DNA of 64,000 bases. Source: Aldrovandia affinis. Lineage: Eukaryota > Chordata > Actinopteri > Notacanthiformes > Halosauridae. Shown here in pieces: positions 1 through 12,299 of this stretch (the first letter of the stretch is position 1; each line of letters starts with the position of its first letter). Under the pieces are notes generated by a model. The model made no database searches. It had not been told where the DNA came from and saw nothing but the letters and a program-made list of their open reading frames with translations. Both the position numbers and the translations under genes were made by a program. The DNA is taken from assembly GCA_029706075.1 (NCBI GenBank), contig JAINUG010000109.1, forward strand, positions 1,016,001-1,080,000, given 5' to 3'.

Positions 1-1520
1 TTTTTACAATTATAAATATTATGTAACAATGTGCATGACTGTACACTGCAGTTACATGGTATCTATGTCATTACAGTGTACTTACACAGGTATTGGGGCC
101 AATGTAAAGTAGGAACCATGTTTCCTCTCTGAGTGCATATGTACTGTTCAGCTCACTGGAATTTTCCTTTATATTGAAACCTTTATATTGAGGCGTGCCA
201 ACGGTTTTCTCCTGTTTCTTTCTCTTTCTGACATCTGTCAACCTGTCTGTCGTGTATCATCAGCTCATGATAAATCACTGCTTCTGGACTAAATTGGGCC
301 CTCAATTGTAGGTTTGTCTTGCCCCAATATGGGTGACCAGGCTGAAAATGGGATCTAAGGGGGGGAGGGGTGCAGTGGCTCTGGACATAAAAGCTGAAGG
401 GGGGCTGGGAGGGGGGAGGATGGCAGAAATGGGGTCAAGAATCAAATGCAGGTGGCAGGAGAAATACAGGGCCACTGAGTCTCCTTCCCTGGCCCTGTTC
501 TGAATTGCAAATGTGGCAGCAGCGCAGTTGGTCTTTCACCAATCAGCAGGCAGACTGGAGCGCTGTTCCCACATCAACCCCCGCCCATTGCCCCCACCCA
601 CCCCCAACCCTACACCCCCCATGCCTCCTAATCCCAGCAGCATGGCCCACTCCCTGTCACTGGGGGCCAATGATCCCCCCCATCCCACCCCACCCAGAAA
701 GGCAGTAAGCTTGAACTGCTGCTACCATGTATTGTGCCCCCTACAGGCCAGACCAGGAACAACTGTTGTTTTTAGGACCTACGGGTTCAGATTTCACTCT
801 GCAGGATACTTGCACTCTCCAAGGTTTAAGGAACTCAGCACATCCAATTCCGACTGACTCATGCCTGCAATCGTGACTCCGTACCACCCTTTTTAAGCAG
901 CTGGCTTCAAACCTCACCTGAACACACACTTATATATAGATCTTCCTCCACAATCAAAAAATAACTATCTCTCTCTCTATCTCTCTGGTAACCAGTGTCG
1001 CATGAAAAGGACCTAAAAAAACCTCAGTAAATCAGTTGATATTTAAAAGTGAAGATTTATTTAGCTTGAACTGGTTGCTGAACTTTAACATTTTACTTGC
1101 TTAAAAACTGTTGCAGACATGAGAAGCTCACGCAGGAAGCCAGCTCGGCTCCCACGTATGTTACAGGGAGATTCTCTGACATGTTAACGGCCTCACGGAA
1201 ACAATGGTCCCTTAAATCACAGGATGAACAGAAACCATGTTAAATCATCCTGCATAATTTGGGGCTTTCAACTTAAATATAGTGCCAGTCATAAATAATA
1301 CCCTGTTCTACCCCAGAGGTTCAAAGTGCATGCAAATCAAGGATAAGGGTGATACATAACTAAGGCATGAGAACCAGTATTTTTAATGGGGGAGTGAACC
1401 CCTGACCCCCCATTGCTGAGAGAGAAAGAGACAGCAAAATCATCAGGCCAACTGTCTTAGGCAGAAGCTGAAATAATAATAATACATTTTATTTTTTGGG
1501 TACCTTGTCAAGAATGGCTC
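1..1520. other. Non-coding stretch, no gene recognised
   Basis: No recognisable exon or transposon protein. The stretch has G-runs around 361-420, a C-rich run around 580-690 and a short CT microsatellite around 964-985. Open frames near 505-930 on both strands follow the C-rich composition and match no known domain. Confidence 0.5.
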
Positions 1521-1524
1521 AATG

Positions 1525-1549
1525 TCCATCCATCCATCCATCCATCCAT
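1525..1549. repeat. (CCAT)n microsatellite
   Basis: About six tandem copies of a CCAT tetranucleotide. No gene adjoins it. Confidence 0.9.
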
Positions 1550-2269
1550 TGTCTCAAGAAAGGCCTCCCAGCATGCGTCGGCCAATGTCACCTTACATAA
1601 AATCAAGAAAAACAATCAGAGCAAATGATAGAAAAACAACCTGTACAAGTTTAAGAACATCGAAACCACCACCAAAAACTAAATAAATGACACAATTCTA
1701 GCAGGACATTAACATTATCTAAATGACATTACCGTTAATGCAGATCCTTTCATTCATATCCCACCTTACACAGAAACACTGTGTTTTTAAGCAACAAATA
1801 TAAAAATGTAAAAATATGCAATAAATATGAAGAGCCTCTTAGGACCTTCACAGTAAAAGTACCAAAATAATGGGCTTTAGTCAGTCTGCTATCGTTTCTT
1901 CTTTCTTTTTTAACAATTTTGTGGAGTCACATTCCAAGATTAAAGATTGCAATTGAATTGCAATTTTCTATTTCTATTTGTTTAAGATTACAGCTATTTC
2001 AGTGTAATGAACTTTGTCCGTCACAGACTGCTGTCCTCCTTCGTAGCTGTAAAGATTCAGCTGCAATCTGGGTGAATCCTGAGTGATTTGTACTCTGTTT
2101 CCAGGGGCATCATTAGATTCTTCTCATGTACTCGGTGAGAAAAATAAGCCGTGTTTAAACCAAATGCATACACGTGTTTCAACTACACATTCTCCATGAA
2201 GTTACATGTTACTCTGCAGATGTTACTCAAAAAAAGAAAGGAAAAATGGTTAAGAACTTTTTCACTTTT

Positions 2270-2397
2270 TATTCATGCTTTTACCCCCTTTTTCTCCCAA
2301 TGTGGAAGGCCCAATCATATTGTGAGTCATGTTCGTTGCAATCTCCGCTGTCAATTTGGGAGAGCGTAGACAAGCATGCGCGCTCCCCCAAAACATA
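2270..2397 (-). repeat. SINE-like 3' fragment
   Basis: Read on the minus strand, the block ends in an ATTGGGAGAAAAAGGGG-like tail. That resembles the 3' ends of the two SINEs at 6683-7057 and 21779-22157. No tRNA-like head is visible, so it would be a 5'-truncated or diverged relative. Assigned by similarity within this window only. Confidence 0.4.
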
Positions 2398-2825
2398 GCT
2401 AGTTTTCTTAAAATCAATTCCTTGTGATTTCTGTGCACAATCACATATGGGACAATGCTTTGCAGCTATTTACAGCCTTGTACCTTTTAGAATTTTGTTA
2501 AAGCATGAAGATAGCTGCAACCAAGAAGCAGGTTCAGACAACTAATGAGTGTTTCTAAAGATTACTCAATCCCCTCATATTCCAAAACCAGATGTTGAAA
2601 TTAACTTATTTTAAGTGTGTGTGAGCCAAAAGCAACAAGCCAGTAGACGCTGAAAGAATGTGCTGTTAAAATGTATATGGGTCCATTCAGACATAGGTGA
2701 AAACACTATGTTTTTATAGCAAATGCAGGTTTATATCTAAAGTAGAAGTGCACTACTGCCAGGCCAAAGTCACAGGAACAAAAAGGTGCCATCGGTCAGG
2801 ACTGTATATGTAACTGATTACTATC

Positions 2826-2992
2826 AGGAACTTCTTAAAAAAGACTACCCGTAGTTAAGAGATGGAGCTCACTGATGGAAATTTAATGAACAAAACTGAT
2901 GTTTTGAGTCCGTCTTGTTAATAAAAATTTCCTAACACACGTCAGTGTGCTCCGTATCTTAACTATGGGTAGTCTTTTCTAAGAAGTTCCCA
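2826..2992. repeat. Imperfect long inverted repeat (hairpin, MITE-like)
   Basis: The arm at about 2827-2868 is the reverse complement of the arm at about 2949-2990 with only a few mismatches. Weaker pairing continues inward (2869-2900 with 2915-2948) and outward (about 2800 with 3015). A near-identical direct repeat beginning GCAGGTTTA lies outside the hairpin at about 2725 and 3032. There is no coding potential. It could be a foldback or MITE relic; the family is not recognised. Confidence 0.7.
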
Positions 2993-2999
2993 ATACTCA

Positions 3000-5900
3000 T
3001 CAATTACTATAGGTTCCCTATTGTCATCAATTGCAGGTTTACATCTATTGAGTAGAAAACAAAAATGAAAACAGGTTATTGTACAGCTGTAGTGATGTGA
3101 TGAATGCCCATTTGCAGTATTCTGTATTACTATGTAAGGTGGTAGACTAGGCCTTGTGTTCTCAAAACATCTTCTCATCATCTTAAAGTTGAATATGAAT
3201 GATTGGTTTGGTGAAAATCCTTTTTGTAATCAATTATTTAAATATTTGTATTAGATAAAAAAGAATGATAACGATAAATATAAATCACATCTCTCATTTT
3301 ATGCATGTTGTGGCAATGGTTACATAGTAGCATGTAAACAATTATAATAGCTCAAATCAGAATGTAAATGTTTAATGAGCTCTCAAAGAAGACTAGTATC
3401 TTTTTCTGTTGTCAACTAAACATGTTATCATTTACCTTAATATGGTCAGGTTATGGCTAAGAATGGATCACAAGGGACTATACAGAACATTGGATAAAAT
3501 GATTGGTCCTGAATTAATTAAGATAATTGATTTTGTGATTTATGACCAAACTGTGGTTGTGAGGAAAAACTGGCTAACACTTTAATTGAATTGCAAGTCA
3601 AAGTTAAGGACACATTTTGAGTGAATCTAGGCCATGGACTGATCAGTTAAATATAATAAATGTAACTATGGTTGACAGTGACAGTTGAGGCACCCAAAAA
3701 CGATGAATCTGTAGCTTAACTGTGTCCACATGGAGGACAAAACGTCACACCTTGCACATTCTTATTAAATTAAATCTCAACCTGTGTAGTCAGTATTAAT
3801 ACCGTTGCAGTGATTTCATTCGCAAATGAGAGTGTGCAGAACCTTTTCCTCAATACAATTAAGACCCACGAGGAATCAGACGAGAGAAGAAAAAATAAAA
3901 GTTTGAAATTGAATCGTTGAGGGAATTAAGCATTGCGTCTGGGGCTGAAGGCATGTTAGCTGTCTGAAAGCGGCAGGGGTGCCACGGGGTACAACAAGGG
4001 GAAGCATATTTCCAAAACCTTCTGGGAATCATAAGAGGGAGTCAGTCAGTCAGTCAAAAAAAGAAAATAAATAAAAACGTTGCTATGTTGTGGCAGTAGC
4101 AGTAAATTTAATTCTCAGACCTGCCAGGGCGCACAGGGGAGAAACCGCAGGAAATTCCTCCACACTTCAAGGACACCGGCCGGATGCACGATTACCTGCC
4201 AAAAGTATTAATCCCCAATAATGAAAGAATTTGGCACCGCTGATGCTCTATCCGTACACAGACAAGTAAATACATAAATGACTACAGGAAGCAGAATATC
4301 AATAATGCATATGGTCAGTATGTTTAGCACATTTGGGTCATGAGTAAAATGTGTAGCACTCTAATCGAGTTGCACGGCCGCACTTTCTAATGTTATGGTT
4401 CTTATAATTCACTTAGTTCCGTCGAAATTTACGAGTGATTTCAACGTAAATGTGGTTTTAAGCAAACGTGGTTTACTTGCCAACGCCACGCTCCGTCAAC
4501 CGCTGGACTATCTCGGGTTGCGATGCACATGTTTTACACATGGGGAAGTTTTTTGCTTCAGGTTGATTAAGTTAACACAGCTGGGACGTGTCTGTTTCAG
4601 TGGAGAGCGCAGGAAACCGATTTCACAGACACACAGTAAAGATTGTGCATAGCTGGAGAGATCTTACCTACAGGGAACACGTTTCTGGATGCGTTTGTAG
4701 CCAAGATTTCCCCCTTCTCGTGAGGGCTGTGTCATGCTAATCGTTTAGAGCTTTGATATCTGGACGCTGCTCCGTGGAGCCTAACCATGCATTGCTTTCA
4801 CAGTTAAAATAGCAGAATACAAGTGTGAAGTCGCCTCCAAATCTGTTAGAATGAAATATCCATTATGAATAAACGTTTATTTATTTATTTTTATTTTTTA
4901 ATTGGGATATAGTAATCTTGGGGAAATATTTAATAATATGTGATCAAAAATATTGATCTGTAAATTCAAGAACATTTCTGATGGCTACATTGAGGAAAAC
5001 ATCCCTTACCTCAAATAAGTATTTTTCCTTTCTTTAGCTCACCTTTAAGACTTCTGTGAGCATCAGCCCTGTTATTTTATTCCAAATTGAAATCTGAATA
5101 ATGAATAATAATTCTCTCTCTCTCCATTCTTCAGAGCTGTCTCTCAGAGTGTCGGGAGGGCAGTGAGTGGGGGACGCGGGGTTCTTAAAAGCACTCCGAG
5201 GCCATGGGGAACCAAGGCCTGACCGGAAGGAGCCCAACAACTAATGCAATATATTCTACTGAAAAAGTGCAGCAACAACACAGAATGGAGAAGGGTTCTC
5301 AGGAAACAATTCAATCAGTATCTTTTGTTCATTTTGGTTTACATTTGGTTTATTATTTTAATTATTTTAATTTTGGTCGTTGATTTTTTGTCACTTTAGT
5401 GTGACTTACAGATTTTGTGTGACCTACAATTGGCGAGTTCATTTGGTGATTAAACCTGCCAAACTGTGTTTGTGAAGGAAAAATACAAACAAACAAAAAA
5501 CGAGCACTTTCATTGCGAGCCAAAGAAGAAGTGTTCATTGAATCCAGGCCAATATTGGCATCATAAGATGAAAGGTCATCTTTGGTAGTGAAAGGCCATT
5601 TTACATTTTTTTATGTTTGCTGTTAATCAGATTTCTAATGCATCCTGTTGGAAAGGAGGACCTCAAAGAAAAAATGTACCCAGAGAAAAATACTTTTATA
5701 ATAAATACATAAATAGAAATCAGCCCATTGACTGAAGTGAGAGTGGAATATGAAGGCATTCTGCTTGACCATAATGATGTACCTGCCTTCTCCTAAAGAG
5801 GGGTCAAACAGCCATTGGAACAGGGCAGGTCATCCTTATCTACCATGGCCAGAAACTTCTCTCCTGCTCACGACATCAAGCTGTCTCACTGGGCTAAACC

Positions 5901-6070
5901 TAAAACTTAAAATGACAATCCAAAACCCTCACTGGTAAGTTTACACAGACAGTGCTGTACCTGTGGCTGTGCCATCCAGGTGAAACCTATTTTACAGGAA
6001 ATGTATTTTACCGTTTCCTGGGACCCATGTGCATTCTGAGAAGGTGAGTGTTCAGAAAGGGGTGGAGTTT
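3000..6070. other. Non-coding stretch with short repeat relics
   Basis: No gene recognised. Two blocks ending in TGAATCYAGGCC (about 3530-3635 and 5440-5556) resemble each other and further copies at about 13080-13225, 37380-37507 and 44970-45140, suggesting a short dispersed element. There is a GTCA tetranucleotide run at about 4040 and T/A-rich DNA at about 4870-4910. The more complex sequence at about 4110-4330 might be conserved non-coding DNA, but this cannot be judged from one genome. Confidence 0.4.
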
Positions 6071-6075
6071 AGCGC

Positions 6076-6225
6076 ATGCTCTCATCCAGAGTAACTTACA
6101 CAGTTTACATTTCTTTACATATTAATCAATTTATATAGCTGGATATTTACTGAAGCAATTCAGGCTAAGTACCTTGCTCAAGAATACAACAGCAATAACC
6201 CACCACCCTAACTATTATACTACAC
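6076..6225 (-). repeat. tRNA-SINE (V-SINE-like) fragment
   Basis: On the minus strand this carries the core ending in CAGTAAATATCCAGCT-type sequence, followed by a decayed copy of the CTCTGGATA-containing hairpin tail. The same core and tail recur at 53160-53345 and 62040-62262. The stem here is mutated (GAGT...CTC), so this is an old copy. Confidence 0.65.
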
Positions 6226-6339
6226 TTCCGCCAATACTGACACCACCTGTTCTGACGGACATGATTCACATGTCCCACATTGAGGCTAGCAGTCGCTGCC
6301 ATGGTTACCACATAGACAGCTGTTTAACATGTCTTTGTT

Positions 6340-6585
6340 CCAGTGCTTGTTTTCTTCAGGCATTTGTAAGAACACTAACTGCTCAGCAGGGGTGCCATAC
6401 AGTGGCTTCAGACTCGGAAGTACATTTGCTGCATTCAGCTTCCTTGAGATCTCACCTCCAGTTTAGTCTTTGGTGTTTGCATTTCATGCAGCTAAACTGT
6501 GGAATGCCTTACCCCAGCAGATCAGAGAAGCACAACCCATTGACATTTAAACAGCAACTGAAAACCTTTTTATTTACTCTTAAAG
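6340..6585 (+). pseudogene. LINE ORF2 C-terminal remnant
   Basis: Around 6466-6580 one frame reads LVFAFHAAKLWNALPQQIR. A second frame then gives TFKQQLKTFLF. This is the pattern seen at the very C-terminus of ORF2 proteins of L2/CR1/Rex-type non-LTR retrotransposons (aromatic-x-AA-x-LWN-x-LP ... FK-x-x-LKT-x-LF). A stop and a frameshift separate the two halves and no upstream reverse transcriptase is present, so it is a 5'-truncated relic. The exact clade cannot be told from so short a piece. Confidence 0.6.
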
Positions 6586-6682
6586 GACACATATATTTTA
6601 CTTATTTTAAGTTTTCATTTTATCTACAAAGTTTATTATTAATATTGTTATTTTGGTTGTACGCACAAAAAAATGAATACCC

Positions 6683-7057
6683 TGGGCTGGCGGATAGCGT
6701 AGCGGTCTAACGCACCACACTTTGGCTGGTCTGGTGTGGTGTGCACTGCCTGTCAGGGGTGCGGTTTGAAACCCACGTCTCTACCAGATCGGCCCTGGTT
6801 GTCAGCTCCGATCGGAGGCGGCGTTTGGCTGTCCGCCTCCGGGGGAGGGGAGAGGGTGAGCCGGCACGAGTCCATCGAGGAGCAGGAAAAAGGCGTCCGT
6901 GGTAGATAAAAATCGGCCCGGAAATAGTGTCTCGCCCCGGAGGACGGGCGGCGGACTCGTGGGGGACGATGAATTGAGATAAATAGAGGGTATAATTGGC
7001 AACCAAATTGGGAGAAAAAAATTGGGATTTTTTATATTTTTTTAAACAAAAAAAAAA
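6683..7057 (+). mobile_element. tRNA-derived SINE with target-site duplication
   Basis: The 5' part has pol III box-like sequences: an A box near GATAGCGTAGCGG and a B box near GGTGCGGTTTGAAACCC. A GC-rich body follows, then the ending AATTGG-ACCAAATTGGGAGAAAA and an A-rich 3' end. GAATACCC occurs directly before (6675-6682) and after (7058-7065), an 8-bp target-site duplication that defines the insertion. It shares its 3' half with the SINE at 21779-22157. It is not a functional tRNA gene. Confidence 0.85.
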
Positions 7058-7065
7058 GAATACCC

Positions 7066-9540
7066 ACATCGCTTAAGATGCTCATGTTTACCGGCTCAAT
7101 CTCAAAGCAGTGGCTAACATGTCTGTCAGTCAATAATTCTGTATTGCATTTTCACCATGCCCAGTGTTAATTGATGTACATTGTTACATCTAAGTACCTC
7201 TTATTTAAAAATCATAAGACAGTGGAAATTCGGTCTGTGATTGACAGCTAATTTGATCCTTTATAAGGCAGACTCCCAGCCAATGCCACGGCGTGTCCCT
7301 TGGTGTTGAATGTGTTGTTTGTGCCTTTTCCTTTACAGACAGAAACTGAACCATTAATTTCAACAGGGTATTAAAATCACAAGAAAAGCAAGCCTGTTCA
7401 TTATATTAACTGCATAACTATATCATTATTTTGATCTGTTCAGGTGTATTTTGCAGTGCAGGTGTACTCTAGTCTATTCCACAGAGACATAGACATACAG
7501 AGTAAATGGTCAACATTGCGTATATCCACAGAAATGGATGTGGTTTCTCACAGTTTAGCTGCCCAGGCCCTATGCTTGTTTAAGGAAACCACTAATTCAG
7601 ATATACTGCTTAAAACAACTTTGTAATGGACCAGGTGCTCTCACAGGAGAAGAAAGAGCCCCTTCGGCCACAAGGTTATGTATGTTTAAGCAAATCATCC
7701 AATGATCCTCCTCTCTGAGTTGTCAGGCTGCAGCTTACATAGTCTTGCATGACATAAATGAAAATGTCTACTCCTCAGGCCCAGTCTACCCTGCCCCCCA
7801 TCTCCCCCCCACCCTCACCCGCACAGCCCAATACTTCAGTTTCAGATTAAGGTCTTCTGTATAAAGTCAATCATTTTTGCCAAGGCAGTTTTCCGTGGGG
7901 CTCATCCACACACTAGATCAATGCCTTAACAGGATGCAGACTCAAAAAAATCTGTAAGTTAAATGAACAGCACATCCTACATGAGAAAAATGTGATCAAC
8001 ATACTGATCATATTTCATTTATTTATTTATTGCAATATTACTGCAATATATGATGCAGATTTCCAAACAGATTTCTTGCAGATCTGTTTTAATTACTAAA
8101 CTAAAACAACCGTTATACGACTCTCTTCCATGTTTCTTTCAAAAGTGTTTGTGGGAATGAGTGATGGCACATCTCCCGCTCTGGCTCCCAAGGGACAGTT
8201 CAGTCTTTCAGGTGAAGCTCACAGCAAACCCCCCCCTTCTGCTAGGAACATTATCATATTTGCGATACGGCAAAAGTTACACACAGCTTTAAAATGGACT
8301 TGGATAGGAGTTCTTTTTCTTGGATATGAGCTCAATGAAAGAAGAAAAACAGTCATGGCACTGTTCCCCCACCGCCATGGCTGTCGGACAGCCGAAAGGA
8401 TTGCTAACGCAGATCTACTGCCGGCAGGGCTCATCCAATCACAGCAGAGAGAGCAGCGGATCAGGGCTCATCCAATCACAGGAAGTGCAGCAGCTAAAAT
8501 GCACAGGAGAAAAAAGCAAAAACTGATCTTTGTCTTTGTTTTGCTCTTGATAAAACTTCAAAAGACCTCTCTGGGCATATAATCCAAGTGCCATCACACC
8601 AATCCTGTCCTTCTTTCTGGGAAACAGAATTTTGTTTTCAGTTTGGCCTTTGACCTTTCGCATTGACCATTTCTGAAATTCTGCATTAACCTTAGCTACT
8701 GCAGTACACCTGGGTGGCGATTCTGTGAGAGCTCAAAAAAAGAAAACAGATATTGAAGAAAACATTCCATTTAAACTCTACATTCTGACAAAATGTACAT
8801 GGTGTTGTACACTGGGACATCTGTTATTATTTGTTATTATATTTTTTATATTATAGGAAATATTCTCAAGTGCCCCACAAATTGTACCATCCAAATGTGA
8901 CACTATTACAATATCTGAATTGTTACCGTTCAGTTAATTGCAAATCCACAGATTCCACTGAGTGGTTTCCAGATCAAGATTAGGGTATACAGAGTTCAGT
9001 GTCTAAATCAAGTGTCCCCTATTACCAATTGTTGAGACTTTGAAGAACAGTAGACGTCCATATTCCACAAAACAAAGCCATGTAATGCCACAGTAATTCA
9101 GCTGTTTTCCTGCACAGGAGAGAATCAAGGACATTTGAAAATAACGTGAAGCTTGCTGGTGTTTTTTTAGGGGTTGTGGTGCACACTAAAAACACAGAAA
9201 ATACCCAGGCTTACAGGAAAGGGAGGAGCTGTCTGGACAAGTGCATTCAGGGAGTTCATGGCTCGCCAGAGAGTGACACTTGTTTTTTTTATCTTCATAA
9301 TGCTGGCTTGTTTTTCTCATCTGCAGAAAAACTTTCAGAGATAAAAAAGGAAAGAAAAGACAAAAAAACGTATGAATTAACTCACCACATGTCAACGTTT
9401 CCATGCTAAAGTATGAATTCACTCCAACCTGCACTAAGTAAATCAGGCTTTGTGCTCTGGATACCACAGTGACAGATACTTAGTGGGTGTCAGTCTGGGC
9501 AGCCTGTAGTGAACTCTCGGAGGTCAAACAAAAACAAGAC
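7066..9540. other. Non-coding stretch, no gene recognised
   Basis: No recognisable protein domain, RNA gene or full repeat. A short direct duplication beginning CAGGGCTCATCCAATCAC lies at about 8427 and 8461. ATTT-type simple sequence occurs near 8020-8035. The open frames at 8130-8660 on both strands overlap each other and match nothing known. Confidence 0.45.
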
Positions 9541-10010
9541 GAGGGCTGGGTATTGGCAAGTACCTCACGATACACGTCATGATTCAATACATCACGATTC
9601 AACATGATGTTGAATCACAATAGCAGAATCACGTCCAATGCCTCAAATAATATCACTATAATATACTTCAAAGGAGAACATTTGAATAAAAAAGCCATTA
9701 ACGCCTCATGATAAAAAAGCAAGTCAATCTGAAATTACTTTAACTTTTATTCATTTTTATTGAGCTTTGAGAAATGGAATGGAATGGAAGGATCTTCTGC
9801 ACCTTCAGGTTCAACAGTTTAAATGTACACAGACTGAACAACGGTGTGTAATTATGTAATCTTAACAGAGCAGCATACGTAAAATGTCAACCCCTGTAAC
9901 GTTATTGCAGTTCACATATTACAGGCATATAAATGATACCTGGACTCTGAATAATGATGTGACATATGAAAAATATAATCACGATTCTGATGCCTCTAGT
10001 AGTGAGTTGG
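9541..10010. repeat. Possible dispersed repeat of unknown family
   Basis: The block opens with GGGCTGGGTATTGGCAAG, has several ATCACGATT-type motifs and closes near another ATCACGATTCTGATGCC at about 9978-9996. Similar GGCTGGGTAT starts are common in fish interspersed repeats. Only one copy lies in the window, so the ends and family are uncertain. Confidence 0.3.
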
Positions 10011-10322
10011 TTTAATGAAGACTTATGATTTATATTACACAGTTATACAGTTACTATGCTGTTGGAATATTGGAGTAGTCTCTCAAGATTGGACATGGAG
10101 AAGTAGTTCGGTGTGTGTTTGTGTGTGTGTGTTCATCAGAAACGTAGCACAGTGAAACGGTGGACAATGTGGTGGGAATGACTGTAGTGCCATTAAGTTG
10201 GTCAAAGTTTGCAGTTAGTGACTTGTAGATGGAAGGTGAAAAAGCCAATTCCAGGTTGGTTTTAGTCAGTCAAATGTACACCTTCAATACAACATTATCA
10301 ATTACTGTCCAAAAGATAGGGG

Positions 10323-10372
10323 CCATGGGGTCACAGGGGTCATGAGGTCACATGGGGTCACATGGGGTCGTG
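10323..10372. repeat. Short tandem repeat (GGGGTCACAT)
   Basis: Four to five degenerate copies of a ten-base GGGGTCACAT-like unit. Confidence 0.7.
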
Positions 10373-11088
10373 GTGCCATGCGTTTCCCCCATCCGCACCT
10401 ACCCTGATGGTGATCACGTCCTTAGATAGAAAACGGAAGCCCCTGAAGTCAAAACATTGTCCCCCCTCAATGAGGACTCCCCCCTCAAGTGTCAGGTCTT
10501 CTTTCTTACCTGACCAATCAGAGTTTCCCATCATCAAACACTACCATGCAGACACACAGCTTCCTGCCCCCACCCCCCACTCTTTCATTATGTTCATTTC
10601 CGTAAAAACACAGAAAGACACAATCTACCGGCGCATCGGAAGAGCCGGATTACATACGTAATCAGTCAAGGCATAACAAAGACTCTACTTTTCACCTTTG
10701 CTTTGCTCTCTTTTTCCTTGGTATGAATGAGCTTATCTTTTTTCTGGGCATTACATCAGTCAGAAACGTTACGACAGATGAAGCTTGAAACGTTTTAACC
10801 CTCATCCAACAGTGATGACAACACGCAATGAGCCCGCATGAGCACACGAGAGAGGCCTGCTCAGCGTGTGGCTCGTTTGATCGAGGGAGATGGTATTCAC
10901 GCCACTGGTGAGGCAGTTTGAAATCACTCGAGTGCTTTGCCCCCGACAAACAGCCTAGTTCTGTGTACCTTGGATGGAGCTGAGGATCTTGTGGTGTTTC
11001 TGCATCTGCGCAATGACATTACCACATTGTTTTAGCGATTATGGTAATAACAAAATACTGTTGTAGTTAGATTCAGGCACACTAGGGT

Positions 11089-11218
11089 GAGCAGCAGTGT
11101 GTTGTAGAGTGAGCAGCAGTGTGTTGTAGGGTGAGCAGCAGTGGGTTGTAGAGTGGGCAGTGTGCTGCAGGGTGAGCAGCAGTGTGCTGTATTGTGAGCA
11201 CCAGTGTGCTCTAGGGTC
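11089..11218. repeat. 22-bp minisatellite
   Basis: Six degenerate copies of a unit resembling GTGAGCAGCAGTGTGTTGTA; one copy is about 19 bp. The open minus-strand frames across it (LQHTA/TLLLT-type peptides) are products of the repeat. Confidence 0.8.
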
Positions 11219-11339
11219 AACAGTTGTGAATTGTTGTGCCACTACAATCTCCGGGTCATAATCGGACAAAGAGGTTGACATTTCTAGGCTGTAGGGCTCC
11301 ACCTGCATATGAGGTGAGAGCCTTTACCCACTGAACCAA

Positions 11340-11660
11340 CCTTGAACCTGTTATTCATGGTTTCATGAGCATGCCAGTTTTAATTAGCAATCAAACATCA
11401 TGAATCTGCTGAATTAATTTAATTGTGTCTAATGTGGGGCCGCTGCCTTTGAGGGCTTTGCACGTAATTGTTTTAATTATAACAGAGACATTGAGCTACA
11501 TTAATCAATTGATCAAAGAGATTGGATGTTTTATCATTTTTTTAAGTTTTTTTGTTGCAAGAACCGAATTGATTTAATACGTATCACAAAGGCAGAAATC
11601 AGATGATAATGGGAGATTAAAACTGGCATGTGTGTGAATGATTAATTAATGCTCGGTGTC
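11340..11660. other. Candidate conserved non-coding block
   Basis: AT-rich but complex sequence with many TAATTA/TTAATT homeodomain-type cores and a TGATTAATTAATG near its end. No coding potential and no repeat signature. Blocks of this texture are often vertebrate conserved non-coding elements, but conservation cannot be tested here. Confidence 0.25.
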
Positions 11661-12175
11661 CCCTGATCCCCCCGGGTGTAAAGCACTGGTGCCCAACCTC
11701 GGGCCTGTATATGCTGGATCTTGTTATAGCCAATCTCTTGATCAATTAAGGTTCTTGAAAACATGTGTGGCTTAAACTCTACCAGTAAGTTTCTAAAGGA
11801 AATGTGTCATATAGCTTATTACAGAAAATGCAAACATTAGTTAATCTGACTTGGGATGTGAATATGGGACATTTATTGTTCATGGCACGCATAGATATTT
11901 CTGACATAATGGGACCTCAACAGTAAATCATGCTTCAGTAGAAATAAAAAGTGTCTAATTAAGAACAAATAAAAGCTAGTTACAATTCAGAGGTTGCGAT
12001 TATGGTTGGAACGAAAACCAGGGGTTCCTAGGACTGAGGTTGAGAGCCACTGGTGTAGAGGGGCCTATCCGACACTGCCTTCTCCCATCACTGCCAGACA
12101 AACGACTCCTCACGTGCCATATCCAGGGTGAAAACTGCCATGCACAACATGTGTGGCCTCTTTGTCAAGCGACCT

Positions 12176-12298
12176 GAGGTTCAGCTTTCGCACCGTGGCG
12201 ATATACCACTGTGTCACTCCGGCACCCGCGAGAACCCGAGGTTCAGCTGTCACGGTGTGGCAACATAACGCTGTGTCACTCCGGCACCCGCGAGGACA
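12176..12298. repeat. Tandem duplication, ~62 bp x 2
   Basis: Two adjacent copies starting GAGGTTCAGCT and ending CACTCCGGCACCCGCGAG, about 62 bp apart. The 3' halves are nearly identical; the 5' halves have diverged. Confidence 0.85.
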
Positions 12299-12299
12299 G

